This document shows, in pieces, positions 8,753 through 17,923 of a stretch of DNA of 64,000 nt (its first letter is position 1; each line of letters opens with the position of its first letter). A program made the position numbers and the translations under genes. The notes below the pieces were generated by a model. That model made no database searches and was not told the DNA's origin. It saw only the letters and a program-made list of their open reading frames with translations. The DNA is from AC-56 sp963798705. GTDB taxonomy: Bacteria > Actinomycetota > Thermoleophilia > Solirubrobacterales > 70-9. The stretch is taken from NCBI GenBank assembly GCA_963798705.1, contig CAWCTW010000005.1, positions 2,467,741-2,531,740 on the forward strand, read 5' to 3'.

Positions 8753-10348
8753 ATGGCGCTGCCGGCGCTGCCCCGTCTATATCGCCGGCTTGGCCGGTCC
8801 TATCCGTACGTGTTCCTCACGATCGAGCTGCAGAGCGCGTTCGTGATCACGGCGGCGACCCTCGGCCTGTTCACCTTCTACTACAACGCCTCGACGGGCG
8901 ACTACCTCAAGGTGATCGCCCTCGCGCTCGCTCTGACCGGCCTCGCAGTCCTGATCACCCTCATCCGCACCTTCCCGCTGATGCGGCCGATCCGCGACTG
9001 GCTCGGCGGCTCGCGTGACGAGGCGAGCACCACGATGGCATGGGCGGCGGCCGTCGCCCTGCCCCTCAACCTCATCCGGCACGACCTGTGGGTGCCGGTG
9101 GGAGTGGCGATCGCGCCCACCTGCGCCTGGGCCGTCTATGTGCTCGGGCTGGCGTGGCCGGCGTTCTTTCCCCTGTTCGCGGGCTCGATGGTGGCGCTGG
9201 GCTACTCGGCGATCCTCCACTACCTGATCCTCGAGACGGGCATGCGCCCCGTTCTCCTGGACATCAACGAGAGCAGGGCGGGCTCGCGGGTCCGGACGCC
9301 GATCTCGGCGATCCCGCTCCGGGTCCGGCTCATGACGGCGCTGCCGCTGATCAACCTGATCACCGGCCTGGTGGTCGCGGCCCTCACCTCCTCGGGTGGC
9401 GGCGGAGCGGCGCTTGGGGTCGACGTGCTGATCGCCATGGCGGTCGCGACCACCATCTCGCTGGAGCTCACCGTCCTGTTCGCGAAGTCGATCGTGCGCC
9501 CGATCGCCGACCTCCAGCGGGCAACCGAGGCGGTGCGGGAGGGCCGCTACGACGTCGCGGTCCCGGTCACCACCGGGGACGAGCTCGGAGAGCTTGCCGC
9601 GTCGTTCAACCAGATGGTCGACGGGCTTGCCGAGCGCGAGCGCCTGCGCGAGGCCTTCGGCACCTACCTCGACAAGTCGGTCGCCGAGTACATCCTGAGC
9701 GAGGGATTCAGCGAGGAGGGGGAGGAGGTGGAGGTCTCGATCCTCTTCTGCGACGTGCGCGACTTCACCAGCTTCGCCGCGACGGCCGAGGCCAAGGAGG
9801 TGGTGATGCGCCTGAACGCGCTCTTCGCTGTGGTGGTGCCGATCGTCACCCGCCACGGCGGGCACGTGGACAAGTTCGTCGGCGACGGGCTGCTGGCCGT
9901 GTTCGGGGCGCCCGAGCCGTTCCCAAACCACGCCGACCGCGCCGTGCGTGCGGCATGCGAGATGGCGAACGTCGTCAACTCCGACGACGAGCCCGGATTT
10001 CGGATCGGCGTTGGCGTCAACACCGGCCGAGTCGTCGCGGGGTCGATCGGCGGAGCCGGGCGCCTCAACTTCAGCGTCATCGGCGACGCCGTCAACGTCG
10101 CGTCGCGGGTGGAGGCCGCGACCCGGGACCTGGACGAGAACGTGCTGATCACCGAGGCGACCGCGCGCGAGCTGTCCGGCGACATCGACGTCACCCAGTG
10201 CGGTGAGCGCGAGCTGAAGGGACTGCCGGACACCTTCAAGCTCTTCGCGCCGCGGGTGCGCGAGGCGGATGGCGTGCAGCCCGGCGAGGAGCCGCTCGCG
10301 GCCGCCCGGGGCGACGGCCGGCGAACCGGCGGCCTGGCGCCCCTCTAG
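8753..10348 (+). CDS. Class III adenylate/guanylate cyclase with membrane and HAMP domains
   Basis: 531 residues. The N-terminal 240 residues contain about six hydrophobic segments, then a HAMP linker (SIVRPIADLQRA...DELGELAASFNQM). The cyclase homology domain (about 320-490) has metal-binding Asp in FCDVRDFT, KFVGDGLLAVFG, and DAVNVASRVE with the transition-state Asn/Arg. It makes cyclic AMP (or cGMP) at the inner face of the membrane. A CACAAT box lies 7 nt before the ATG. Its stop codon overlaps that of the convergent Crp-like gene. Confidence 0.93.
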   Translation: MALPALPRLYRRLGRSYPYVFLTIELQSAFVITAATLGLFTFYYNASTGDYLKVIALALALTGLAVLITLIRTFPLMRPIRDWLGGSRDEASTTMAWAAAVALPLNLIRHDLWVPVGVAIAPTCAWAVYVLGLAWPAFFPLFAGSMVALGYSAILHYLILETGMRPVLLDINESRAGSRVRTPISAIPLRVRLMTALPLINLITGLVVAALTSSGGGGAALGVDVLIAMAVATTISLELTVLFAKSIVRPIADLQRATEAVREGRYDVAVPVTTGDELGELAASFNQMVDGLAERERLREAFGTYLDKSVAEYILSEGFSEEGEEVEVSILFCDVRDFTSFAATAEAKEVVMRLNALFAVVVPIVTRHGGHVDKFVGDGLLAVFGAPEPFPNHADRAVRAACEMANVVNSDDEPGFRIGVGVNTGRVVAGSIGGAGRLNFSVIGDAVNVASRVEAATRDLDENVLITEATARELSGDIDVTQCGERELKGLPDTFKLFAPRVREADGVQPGEEPLAAARGDGRRTGGLAPL

Positions 10349-11115
10349 CCGCTTCGCCGGCTGGGCACGATCCGGTCGGAGTCCCGGTGGAGCATCCAGC
10401 CTCGGCCGTCGGTCCGGCTCAGCGTTCCATCTGCGCTCAAGCGGCTGACGGCGGCGCTCACCGAGGTCCGCTGCGCGCCCAGCAGGTCGGCGATCATCTG
10501 GTGGGTCAGCGGCAGGGGGATCGCGACGTCGTCCTCCACCGGTGCGCCGCAGCGGTCGGCGAGGTGCCGCATCGAAAACAGGACGCGCTGATCCATCCCC
10601 GCCCGGCTGTCGAAGGCCGCCTGCGTCGCCAGGCTGCGGATCCGCCGGAAGGCGCGCTCGAGCAGCGCCTCGATCACCGCCGGAAACCTGCATAGCGAGT
10701 CGGAGGCGAACCGGTCGATCACCGCCACTCGGCTCTTGACCAGCGGGCTCATCGTGGAGTCCACGATCCAGCCGGAGTCCTCCTGCCACGGCCGCAGCAG
10801 GTCGCCCTTCACGAGCACCTCGAGGCTTTGCCCCCGGTCCGTGCACACGCGGCGCGCGAGCGCTCCCTCGACGATGAGCGCGCCGAAGAGGCCGGTGCGA
10901 AACAGCTCCTCGCACGAGTCGCCGGGATGGAGCGTGGTCGTGCGGGCGATCAGCTCTCGCTTGGCGGCGGCCCGCTGGTGTCGAGAGAGCCCGCTGCCGA
11001 GCTTGGGATCGATGGCGAGCAACGGCACCGCCCCCATCGCACCATCCGTCCGGATGCCGGCACCGCCGTCCGTATCGACTTCGGTCTCGCTGCGCGAGGG
11101 GGCTTTCAGTTCCAT
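10345..11115 (-). CDS. Crp/Fnr-family transcriptional regulator
   Basis: 256 residues with an N-terminal cyclic-nucleotide-binding-like beta barrel (about 60-150) and a C-terminal winged helix (LTHQMIADLLGAQRTSVSAAVSRL, about 200-222). The barrel lacks the classical RxSxxAxxxxL cAMP pocket sequence, so cAMP binding is not assured. The gene is tail-to-tail with the cyclase gene, both ending in the same CTAG, and divergent from the TPP enzyme gene (130-bp shared upstream region). Confidence 0.85.
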   Translation of the reverse strand: MELKAPSRSETEVDTDGGAGIRTDGAMGAVPLLAIDPKLGSGLSRHQRAAAKRELIARTTTLHPGDSCEELFRTGLFGALIVEGALARRVCTDRGQSLEVLVKGDLLRPWQEDSGWIVDSTMSPLVKSRVAVIDRFASDSLCRFPAVIEALLERAFRRIRSLATQAAFDSRAGMDQRVLFSMRHLADRCGAPVEDDVAIPLPLTHQMIADLLGAQRTSVSAAVSRLSADGTLSRTDGRGWMLHRDSDRIVPSRRSG

Positions 11116-11245
11116 CGTCGACCTCGGCTTGGTCCGGAAGCCCGCGAAGTCGGCCGGGTCGAGCGGCGCGGCTCGGTTCTCCCGGGCCGCGACTACCCAC
11201 TACGTCAGGTTTCTAACGTCATCCCCGGTAGTAGTCTCGCGGCCC

Positions 11246-12922
11246 GTGGCGACCACCACCGACAGCGCCGAGCGAGCCGGCGACGAGGCCGGCGGGCCGG
11301 TCCACGGCGGCCGGCTGGTCGCGCGGACCCTCGCCTCCCGGGGGGTCGAGCAGCTGTTCAGCCTCTCGGGCGGTCATCTGTTCTCGATCTACGACGGCTG
11401 CAGGGCGGAGGGCATCGAGGTCGTCGACACCCGCCACGAGGCCTCCGCCGCGTGGGCGGCCGAGGGCTTCGCGAAGGCGACTCGGGGGCCCGGGGTGTGC
11501 GCGCTGACCGCCGGGCCGGGAGTGACCAACGGGATGAGCCCGATCGCCGGTGCCCGGCAGAACCGCTCCCCGCTCGTCGTGCTGGGCGGCCGCGCCCCCG
11601 AGATGCGATGGGGGTCGGGATCGCTCCAGGAGATCGATCACCTGCCCTTCGTCGCGCCCCTCACCAAGTCCGCTCAGACGGCCAAGGAGACCACGCACAT
11701 ACCCGAATTGACCGCCGCGGCGATCGACGCGGCTCTCGAGCAGCCGAGCGGCCCGACCTTCGTGGACTACCCGCTGGACGTCGTCTTCCAGGAGGCCGAT
11801 GCGAAGATCCCGGAGCCGGCCGACCGGGCGCCGGGCACGCCTGCCGACCGCTCCGACGAGGCGGGGGCGCTGCTGGCCGGCGCCGAGCGCCCGGTGATCA
11901 TGGCGGGAACCGGCGTCTATTGGGCGCACGGGGAGGGGGAGCTTCGCGCGCTCGCGGAAGCGCTCGCCATCCCCGTCTTCCTGAACGGAATGGGACGGGG
12001 CTGCCTGCCCGCGGACCACGAGCTCTGCCTCTCGCGCGCGCGGGGGCAGGCGCTGAAGGAGGCCGACGTGGCGCTCGTCGTCGGGGTGCCGCTCGACTTC
12101 CGGCTGGGGTTCGGCGGCTCGTTCGGCGAGGAGACCCGGATCGTCTCCCTGGACGTGGAGCCCAGCCGCCTGGCGGCAACCCGCCAGCCCGAGCTCGAGT
12201 TGGTCGGCGACATCCCGGCGACGCTCGCATCCCTGCGCGAAACGGCCACGTCCACCGGAGGCGAGCGCGGCGGCACCGCCGACCCCTGGCTCTCGTCCCT
12301 GCGTGAGACGGAGTCCGCGAAACGCGAGTCGGAGGCCGGGGACCTCACGGACCCCCGGGCGCCCCTGCATCCGGTCCGCGTCTACGCGGAGCTCGACGAT
12401 CTGCTCGACCGCGACGCGATCGTGATCGGGGACGGGGGCGACTTCGTCTCCTACGCGGGCCGTTTCATCCGGACGTACGAGCCCGGGACCTGGATGGACC
12501 CCGGGCCCTACGGTTGTCTCGGCGCGGGGCCCGGGCAGGCGATCGGCGCGGCTAAGGCTCAAGCTGACCGTCAGATCTGCCTGCTGCTGGGCGACGGCGC
12601 CTTCGGCTTCTCCGGCCTGGAGTTCGACACGATGGCCCGTCACGGCCTTCCCGTCGTGGGCATCGTCGGCAACAACGGCATCTGGGCGCTCGAGCACCAC
12701 CCGATGAAGTTCCTGTACGGCTACTCGATGGCCGCGGAGCTGCGGCCGGCCACCCGCTACGACCGGATCGCCGAGGCGCTCGGGTGCCACGCGGAGCTGG
12801 TGCAGAAGCCCGACGAGCTGCGCCCGGCGCTGGAGCGCGCCTTCGCCGCGGGGGGCCCGGCCCTCGTCAACGTCCTCACCGATCCCGAGGTCGTCTACCC
12901 CCGCAAGGCCGTCCTGGCCTAG
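11246..12922 (+). CDS. Thiamine pyrophosphate-dependent enzyme (acetolactate synthase-like)
   Basis: 558 residues with the three-domain layout of the family. The N-terminal domain has the catalytic Glu in DTRHEASAAWAAEG; the C-terminal domain has the TPP/Mg motif GDGAFGFSGLEFDTM...NNGIW. Related enzymes include acetolactate synthase, oxalyl-CoA decarboxylase and glyoxylate carboligase; no small regulatory subunit gene is nearby, so a biosynthetic IlvB role is doubtful. GTG 11246 is chosen because TAGTCT (11232-11237) lies 8 nt upstream and the homology begins shortly after. The open frame reaches further 5' without homology. Confidence 0.85.
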   Translation: MATTTDSAERAGDEAGGPVHGGRLVARTLASRGVEQLFSLSGGHLFSIYDGCRAEGIEVVDTRHEASAAWAAEGFAKATRGPGVCALTAGPGVTNGMSPIAGARQNRSPLVVLGGRAPEMRWGSGSLQEIDHLPFVAPLTKSAQTAKETTHIPELTAAAIDAALEQPSGPTFVDYPLDVVFQEADAKIPEPADRAPGTPADRSDEAGALLAGAERPVIMAGTGVYWAHGEGELRALAEALAIPVFLNGMGRGCLPADHELCLSRARGQALKEADVALVVGVPLDFRLGFGGSFGEETRIVSLDVEPSRLAATRQPELELVGDIPATLASLRETATSTGGERGGTADPWLSSLRETESAKRESEAGDLTDPRAPLHPVRVYAELDDLLDRDAIVIGDGGDFVSYAGRFIRTYEPGTWMDPGPYGCLGAGPGQAIGAAKAQADRQICLLLGDGAFGFSGLEFDTMARHGLPVVGIVGNNGIWALEHHPMKFLYGYSMAAELRPATRYDRIAEALGCHAELVQKPDELRPALERAFAAGGPALVNVLTDPEVVYPRKAVLA

Positions 12923-13049
12923 CCGCATACCGGCGGGGAACCGGCGCGCACACCGGCGTTTTCCGTTACCAAGAGGGGGGTAACCCAATTGATACGGGGA
13001 ATCGTCCGGCTTTTTTCCACGGACGGCTCGCCACGGAGGGATTGAGAGA

Positions 13050-15473
13050 GTGCGAAGGAGGCATCTGCTCTGCGTAGGAGCCGCCGTAGCCGCTACGGCG
13101 ACGATCAGCGGTGCCGTGAACGCCAACGCGGGCGGCATCCTCAACAACACGACCGATCGGGTGGGCGGGGCGGTGGGCGGCGCGACCGACACGGTGCACA
13201 ACACGACCGGCACCGTGACGGATACGGTGCACAACACGACCGGCACCGTGAAGGACACGACCGGAGGCGCGATCAACACCGTCACCGGCGGCGGCTCCAG
13301 CGGCGGGAGCACCTCGGGCGGCAGCACCTCGAGCGGGAGCACTTCGACCGGAACGACCGGCACGACGTCCACCGGCACCGGCACGACGTCCACCGGCACG
13401 AGCACCACCGGGACCACCGGCGAGACCGCGACCGACTCGGGTTCGGGCGGCACGGGCGGCGCCGCGGGCCCGGGAGGCAGCGGCGGTCGGGGCGGGCGTC
13501 CGCACGGGGCCGGAAGGATGAGCCCGGCTGAGCGACGGGCAGCGGCCCGCCAGCGCTATCGCCATCGGATGTCCGTTCCCGAGCCGCCACTGCGACAGCC
13601 GGGCGGCCGGCCCACCAGGTCCAATCCCACGGTGACGGTCGGGTCCTTCGGCCCCGCCCCGCTCGGCGTGCCCAACTTCATCATCGGCCAGTTCGAGATC
13701 CCGCCATTCCTGCTGCCGATCTATCAGGCCTGCGGCACCCAGTACGGGATCCCGTGGCAGGTGCTCGCCTCGATCAACAAGATCGAGACCGCGTTCGGCA
13801 CCAACCTCAACATCTCGAGCGCCGGGGCCGTGGGATGGATGCAGTTCATGCCGGCGACGTGGGACACCTACGGCACGGACGCCAACGGCGACGGGCGCAA
13901 GGACCCCTACAACCCGGTCGACGCCGTCTGCTCGGCGGCGCGCTACCTCAAGGCCGCCGGAGGCGACAGCGACCTGCGCACCGCGATCTTCGCCTACAAC
14001 AACGCCGACTGGTACGTGGACGAGGTGCTGCTCGGCGCGCAGCAGTACGGCAAGCTCCCGGAGGACCTGGTCAGCTCCCTCACCGGCCTGACGCAGGGCG
14101 CGCGCTTCCCGGTGGCGGCGAAGGTGCGCTACGCCGACGACATCGCCGAGCGCCAGGCTTCCCACCGGGCCAGGCCGACCAAGCGCTCGAGCGGCAACGC
14201 CGCGGACGTGGTCTCCTCCTCACCCACGCGCCGCGGGATCAACGTCTTCGCTCGCAACGGCGCCCCGGTCGTCGCGGTCAACGACGGCACGATCAAGAGG
14301 ATCGGCCACGACCGCAAGCTCGGCAACTACATCGTCCTCCGGGACAGCTACGGCAACCGCTTCACCTACGCGAAGCTCGGTCGCATCGCGAAGACCTATC
14401 CGGTGCCCAGGCGCCACGCGCCGAAGCGCCAGCCCGCGGGCGGCAGGCCTCACCGAACGGGCGGCAAGGACGTCCAGCGCCGTCTCTACGCGCTGCCGCG
14501 CCGTCCCAACAATCGTCACCGGGCGGTGCTCAGCGGCCAGCTCGACCAGGTGATGGCCCCGGGATCGACGGTGAGCTCCTATTACGGCAGTGCCCTGCAC
14601 TTCAAGCCGGGGTCGATGGTGCTTCGCCCGCTGCGCAAGGGCTCGAAGGTCGTCTCGGGGACGGTGCTCGGCCACATCGGGGACGGCGGCGGACTCGCCC
14701 CGCACCTGAACTTCGCGATTCGCCCGGCGGGCAGGGGCGCTCCGAAGATCGATCCCAAGCCGATCCTCGACGGCTGGAAGCTCCTCGAGGCGACCGCGAT
14801 CTACCGGGCGGCGGGGCAGAACCCGTTCGACGATACCCGGAAGTCGAACGTGACCCAGGACCTGCTGATGCCCAAGCCGCAACTCGAGCGCCGGGTGCTT
14901 GCGGACCCGCGGATCTCGGTCTACACCTGTGGCCAGAACGACATCCGCACCGGCCAGATCGACCAGCGCGTGCTGGCGGGGATGGAGTACCTCGCTGACA
15001 ACGGCTTCCGCCTCACGGTCACCTCGCTCAAGTGCGGCCACGGCGTGTACACGACGAGCGGCAGCGTGTCGGAGCACTCCACCGGCGACGCGATGGACAT
15101 CGCCGCGGTCAACGGCATCCCGATCACCGGGCACCAGGGCCCGGGATCGATCACCGAGGCGGTGATCAAGACGCTCCTCCAGCTCCAGGGCACGATGGAG
15201 CCGCACCAGGTCATCTCGCTGATGACCATGGGCGGCCCGTCGTTCTCGATGGCCGACCATTACGACCACATCCACGTCGGCTGGCAGCCGACGGGCAGCA
15301 GCGCGGCGAGCGGCAAGCTGAGCAAGCGGGTCACCTCGACGCTGAAGCCGGACCAGTGGAAGACGCTGGTCGGCCGCATCGCGGAGATCAACAACCCGCG
15401 GGTCCCGACCCGGCCCTCGAGGTTCGCCGAGCGCGACAAGAAGCCCTCGGACCGCAGGTACATCGGCGACTAG
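13050..15473 (+). CDS. Secreted cell-wall hydrolase: transglycosylase, LytM-like and M15-like domains
   Basis: 807 residues. A signal peptide (RRRHLLCVGAAVAATATISG) is followed by imperfect repeats of VHNTTGTV and a Gly/Ser/Thr-rich linker (to about 150). Residues about 225-345 are a lytic transglycosylase domain: Glu in NKIETAFG, then GWMQFMPATW and FAYNNADWYV. Residues 395-575 resemble an M23/LytM domain, but metal-binding His residues are not all present (APHLNFAIRP in place of HLHF), so it may bind rather than cut. Residues 618-747 contain EHSTGDAMDIAAVNG and DHIHVGW, like M15 carboxypeptidases. It would remodel peptidoglycan outside the membrane. Confidence 0.88.
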   Translation: MRRRHLLCVGAAVAATATISGAVNANAGGILNNTTDRVGGAVGGATDTVHNTTGTVTDTVHNTTGTVKDTTGGAINTVTGGGSSGGSTSGGSTSSGSTSTGTTGTTSTGTGTTSTGTSTTGTTGETATDSGSGGTGGAAGPGGSGGRGGRPHGAGRMSPAERRAAARQRYRHRMSVPEPPLRQPGGRPTRSNPTVTVGSFGPAPLGVPNFIIGQFEIPPFLLPIYQACGTQYGIPWQVLASINKIETAFGTNLNISSAGAVGWMQFMPATWDTYGTDANGDGRKDPYNPVDAVCSAARYLKAAGGDSDLRTAIFAYNNADWYVDEVLLGAQQYGKLPEDLVSSLTGLTQGARFPVAAKVRYADDIAERQASHRARPTKRSSGNAADVVSSSPTRRGINVFARNGAPVVAVNDGTIKRIGHDRKLGNYIVLRDSYGNRFTYAKLGRIAKTYPVPRRHAPKRQPAGGRPHRTGGKDVQRRLYALPRRPNNRHRAVLSGQLDQVMAPGSTVSSYYGSALHFKPGSMVLRPLRKGSKVVSGTVLGHIGDGGGLAPHLNFAIRPAGRGAPKIDPKPILDGWKLLEATAIYRAAGQNPFDDTRKSNVTQDLLMPKPQLERRVLADPRISVYTCGQNDIRTGQIDQRVLAGMEYLADNGFRLTVTSLKCGHGVYTTSGSVSEHSTGDAMDIAAVNGIPITGHQGPGSITEAVIKTLLQLQGTMEPHQVISLMTMGGPSFSMADHYDHIHVGWQPTGSSAASGKLSKRVTSTLKPDQWKTLVGRIAEINNPRVPTRPSRFAERDKKPSDRRYIGD

Positions 15474-15643
15474 CGCGGATCGAGAATGGAGTCTCCTCTG
15501 CGTTGGCGCCCGCCGTCGATGCGGCGCGTCGTGGCCGATCCTCGCATGCCCGCCGGGACGGCTCGCCCTCGAAGAGCGTCTCGAACCGCACATGCCGGGC
15601 TCCACCCCAGCCCGGGCCGGCAGACGAGCGTTGCCGGGCGGCC

Positions 15644-15970
15644 TCAGCCGGCGGCGAGCGCGAAGGGGCTTCCCTCGCTGTCGCGGCAGATCGCCCAGCG
15701 CTCGCCCGGATGGATCACCGACCCGCCGGCATCCCGGATGCGCGCGAGGGCGCCCGGCAGGTCGCCAACGGTGAAGTAGGGCAGGCAGGCCGTGTCGCCC
15801 GGCCCCGGTCCGCGCTCGTGGACGCCGAGCCGCAGGCCATCGGCCTCGGCCTCCCAGCCGGACCCGGCCTCCTCGGGTCGTGGCTCCAGCGCCACGCCGA
15901 GCACCGCCTGCCAGAAGCGCAGCGCGCGATCGGCATCGTCGGCGGGGAACTCGATCAGGGGCGAGGGCAT
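15644..15970 (-). CDS. VOC (glyoxalase/bleomycin resistance-like) protein
   Basis: 108 residues; one VOC half with IEFPADDADRALRFWQAVLG at the start and a closing SEGSPFAL loop. VOC proteins bind divalent metals and act on or sequester small molecules; substrate unknown. The start codon abuts the typA-like fragment. Confidence 0.75.
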   Translation of the reverse strand: MPSPLIEFPADDADRALRFWQAVLGVALEPRPEEAGSGWEAEADGLRLGVHERGPGPGDTACLPYFTVGDLPGALARIRDAGGSVIHPGERWAICRDSEGSPFALAAG

Positions 15971-16104
15971 GCCACGAGTATGGCGTCCCGATCCTGGTCG
16001 TCAACAAGGTGGATCGGGCCGACGCGCGCCTCGCCGAGGTGGTCGACGCCGTCTACGAGCTCAGTTGGCAGCCGGATGGCACGACACCTCAGCTGCAGGG
16101 CTGA
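15971..16104 (+). pseudogene. Fragment of a TypA/BipA-type translation GTPase
   Basis: The plus strand reads EYGVPILVVNKVDRADARL and continues EVVDAVYEL before a stop at 16102-16104. This is the G4 (NKVD) region of TypA/BipA. Bases 15988-16062 match typA in this window (59251-59325) at 65 of 75 positions by my count. There is no start, P-loop or downstream domain, so it cannot be functional. Confidence 0.8.
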
Positions 16105-16143
16105 GACCCTACCTCGGTACCCCACGAGCCAAGGAGACCTCGA

Positions 16144-16545
16144 ATGAACGACGGGACGGCCCCACTCAACGGCGTCGACTTCATCGCCGTGCCGACGCAG
16201 GACTACGACCGCGCTGCCGAGTTCTACGGAAACGTCCTCGGCCTGCCGTTCGGCAAGCGGTGGGGCAACATGCCCGCGGGCGAGTTCGAGACCGGCAATC
16301 TGACCATCGCCGTGATGCAGTCCGATGCGTTCGGCATCGAGTTCCAGCCTCACAAGCACCCGATCGAGTTCCACGTCGACGACTTCGAGGGCGCCAAGGC
16401 CGAGCTCGAGTCGCGCGGCGTCGAGTTCAGGGGCGAGGTGATCGACTCCGGCGTCTGCTTCCAGACGTTCTTCGAGGACCCCGACGGCAACCGGTTGGCG
16501 ATCCACCACCGCTACGCACCGAAGGACGCGAGCCCCTCCGGCTGA
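16144..16545 (+). CDS. VOC family protein
   Basis: 133 residues with the VOC pattern: VDFIAVPTQDYDRAAEFYGNVLGLPF, IEFHVDDFEGAKAELESRGVEF and a final EDPDGNRLAIHHRY carrying a metal-type Glu/His arrangement. AAGGAG about 8 nt before ATG 16144 supports the start. Substrate unknown. It converges with another VOC gene 17 nt downstream. Confidence 0.85.
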   Translation: MNDGTAPLNGVDFIAVPTQDYDRAAEFYGNVLGLPFGKRWGNMPAGEFETGNLTIAVMQSDAFGIEFQPHKHPIEFHVDDFEGAKAELESRGVEFRGEVIDSGVCFQTFFEDPDGNRLAIHHRYAPKDASPSG

Positions 16546-16562
16546 CCCACCGCGCCGGGCCC

Positions 16563-16991
16563 TCAGGCCGTGACGATGTCCCTGACCTCGGTGAGGCGGA
16601 TGGAGTTCCCGGACGGGTCGCGGAACCCTGCGTCGACGCCGTAGGGGCGCTCCTCAGGCTCCTCGGTGAACTCGAGGCCGCGGGCCTTCAGCTCCTCGTA
16701 GGAAGCCCGGCAGTCGTCGGTCGTGAGGAACACCGTCCCGGCGAACCCCTTCGCCATCAGGGCGCGCACCTGCTCGGCCGTCTCCGGGTCCATGACCGGC
16801 GGCCCGGGGATTGCCATCAGCGTGATGGCGACGCCCTCCTGTCCGGGCGGCCCCACGGCTAGCCAGCGGAAGTCCCCCATCTCGGGGAGCGTCACGTCCG
16901 AGCGCACCTCCATGCCGACCTTCTTCGTGTAGAACTCGAGCGCCTCGTCCTGGTCGTCGACCCAGAGCTGCGCGTTGGCGATCCTGATCAT
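16563..16991 (-). CDS. VOC family protein
   Basis: 142 residues; MIRIANAQLWVDDQDEALEFY opens the fold and RDPSGNSIRL closes it. AAGGAGG precedes the ATG. It follows an AraC-type regulator gene on the same strand (39-nt gap), so the two probably form an operon in which the regulator controls this small-molecule-binding or -degrading protein. Confidence 0.85.
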   Translation of the reverse strand: MIRIANAQLWVDDQDEALEFYTKKVGMEVRSDVTLPEMGDFRWLAVGPPGQEGVAITLMAIPGPPVMDPETAEQVRALMAKGFAGTVFLTTDDCRASYEELKARGLEFTEEPEERPYGVDAGFRDPSGNSIRLTEVRDIVTA

Positions 16992-17030
16992 CGTGTCCTC
17001 CTTGGCGAGTGAGACCTTGCGCCGGGCAAG

Positions 17031-17465
17031 CTAGCCGGAGTCGGCGCCGTTGTCTTCTCGAAACGTGCGGTGTTGCGGCCGCCCGTAGACCCGCTGCACG
17101 CACCACGGGATCCGCGCCTGACGGGAGGCCGGCGGAAAGCCCGCGCGGTAGGCCGTGGGGGACATGCCGTAGGTGCGGGTGAAGCTCGTCGTGAACGAGC
17201 CCAGGCTCTGCAGGCCGACCGACAGGCAGATGTCGGTCACCGATCGGTCGGTGTTGCGGAGCAGCGCCGCGGCCCGCTCGAGTCGCCGGGTCAGCAGGTA
17301 GGCGTGCGGCGACTCGCCGAACGCGCGACGAAACTCGCGGCTGAAGTGAGCTCGCGAGAGCCCTGCCGCGCGCGCCATGTCGTCGACGTCGAGCGGGTCG
17401 AAGTACCTGGCGTCGGCCAGGTCCCTGGCTCGCAGGAGATGCCGGGCGGTGGGTGCGTAGGCCAT
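17031..17465 (-). CDS. AraC-family transcriptional regulator
   Basis: 144 residues, essentially only the double helix-turn-helix DNA-binding domain: DVDDMARAAGLSRAHFSREFRRAFGESPHAYL and then SVTDICLSVGLQSLGSFTTSFTRTYGMSPTAYR. No ligand-binding domain is attached. Divergent from an NTF2-like gene across 49 bp, and upstream of a VOC gene it likely regulates. Confidence 0.9.
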   Translation of the reverse strand: MAYAPTARHLLRARDLADARYFDPLDVDDMARAAGLSRAHFSREFRRAFGESPHAYLLTRRLERAAALLRNTDRSVTDICLSVGLQSLGSFTTSFTRTYGMSPTAYRAGFPPASRQARIPWCVQRVYGRPQHRTFREDNGADSG

Positions 17466-17514
17466 TCGTCGGGTTGCGAGCGAGCGGGCGCTCGGCGCGC
17501 GATACTCCCGTCAA

Positions 17515-17913
17515 GTGTCGCAGGAGAACGTGGACATCGTCAGGCGGATCTACGCCGTCTGGAGGGTGGAGGGCTCCCCGGTTCCCTCCGGTCTGCTCGA
17601 TCCCGAGATCGAGTGGGTCAACCCGCCCGATGCCGTGGAGCCGGGCACCCGGTCGGGGATCGACGCGTTCGGCGCCGCCGCGAAGTCCGTCGGGGAGACC
17701 TTCAAGGGCGCCCGCGTGGAGATCGACGAGATCCTCGACGTCCGCGACCGCGTCGTCGTCCTCGCCACGCTTCGCGGGCACGGGCGGGGCAGCGGCGCTG
17801 CCGTGGAGCAACGGCAGGGCTACGTGTGGACCGTCGAGGACGGCAAGGCCAGGCGCTTCGAGTGGTTCCAGGACGCCGACGCCGCGCTTCGCGCCGCCGG
17901 CGTCCACTGCTGA
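17515..17913 (+). CDS. SnoaL/NTF2-like protein
   Basis: 132 residues beginning MSQENVDIVRRIYAVW, the usual first helix of the cone-shaped SnoaL/NTF2 fold. Members range from polyketide cyclases and ketosteroid isomerases to proteins of unknown role; no catalytic assignment is possible. GTG start with GATACT (17501-17506) 8 nt upstream, so probably leaderless. Similar proteins occur at 27278, 27677 and 34127. Confidence 0.8.
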   Translation: MSQENVDIVRRIYAVWRVEGSPVPSGLLDPEIEWVNPPDAVEPGTRSGIDAFGAAAKSVGETFKGARVEIDEILDVRDRVVVLATLRGHGRGSGAAVEQRQGYVWTVEDGKARRFEWFQDADAALRAAGVHC

Positions 17914-17923
17914 CGACAGGCGC

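Noticed and set aside
12923..13049. Cyclic-di-AMP (ydaO-type) riboswitch before the secreted wall hydrolase
   Set aside because: Such riboswitches often precede this gene type in actinobacteria, but I could not find the conserved motifs in the 127 bp available.
13270..13450. Tandem DNA repeats as a non-coding element
   Set aside because: They encode the Gly/Ser/Thr-rich linker of the secreted hydrolase in frame; a low-complexity protein linker is sufficient explanation.
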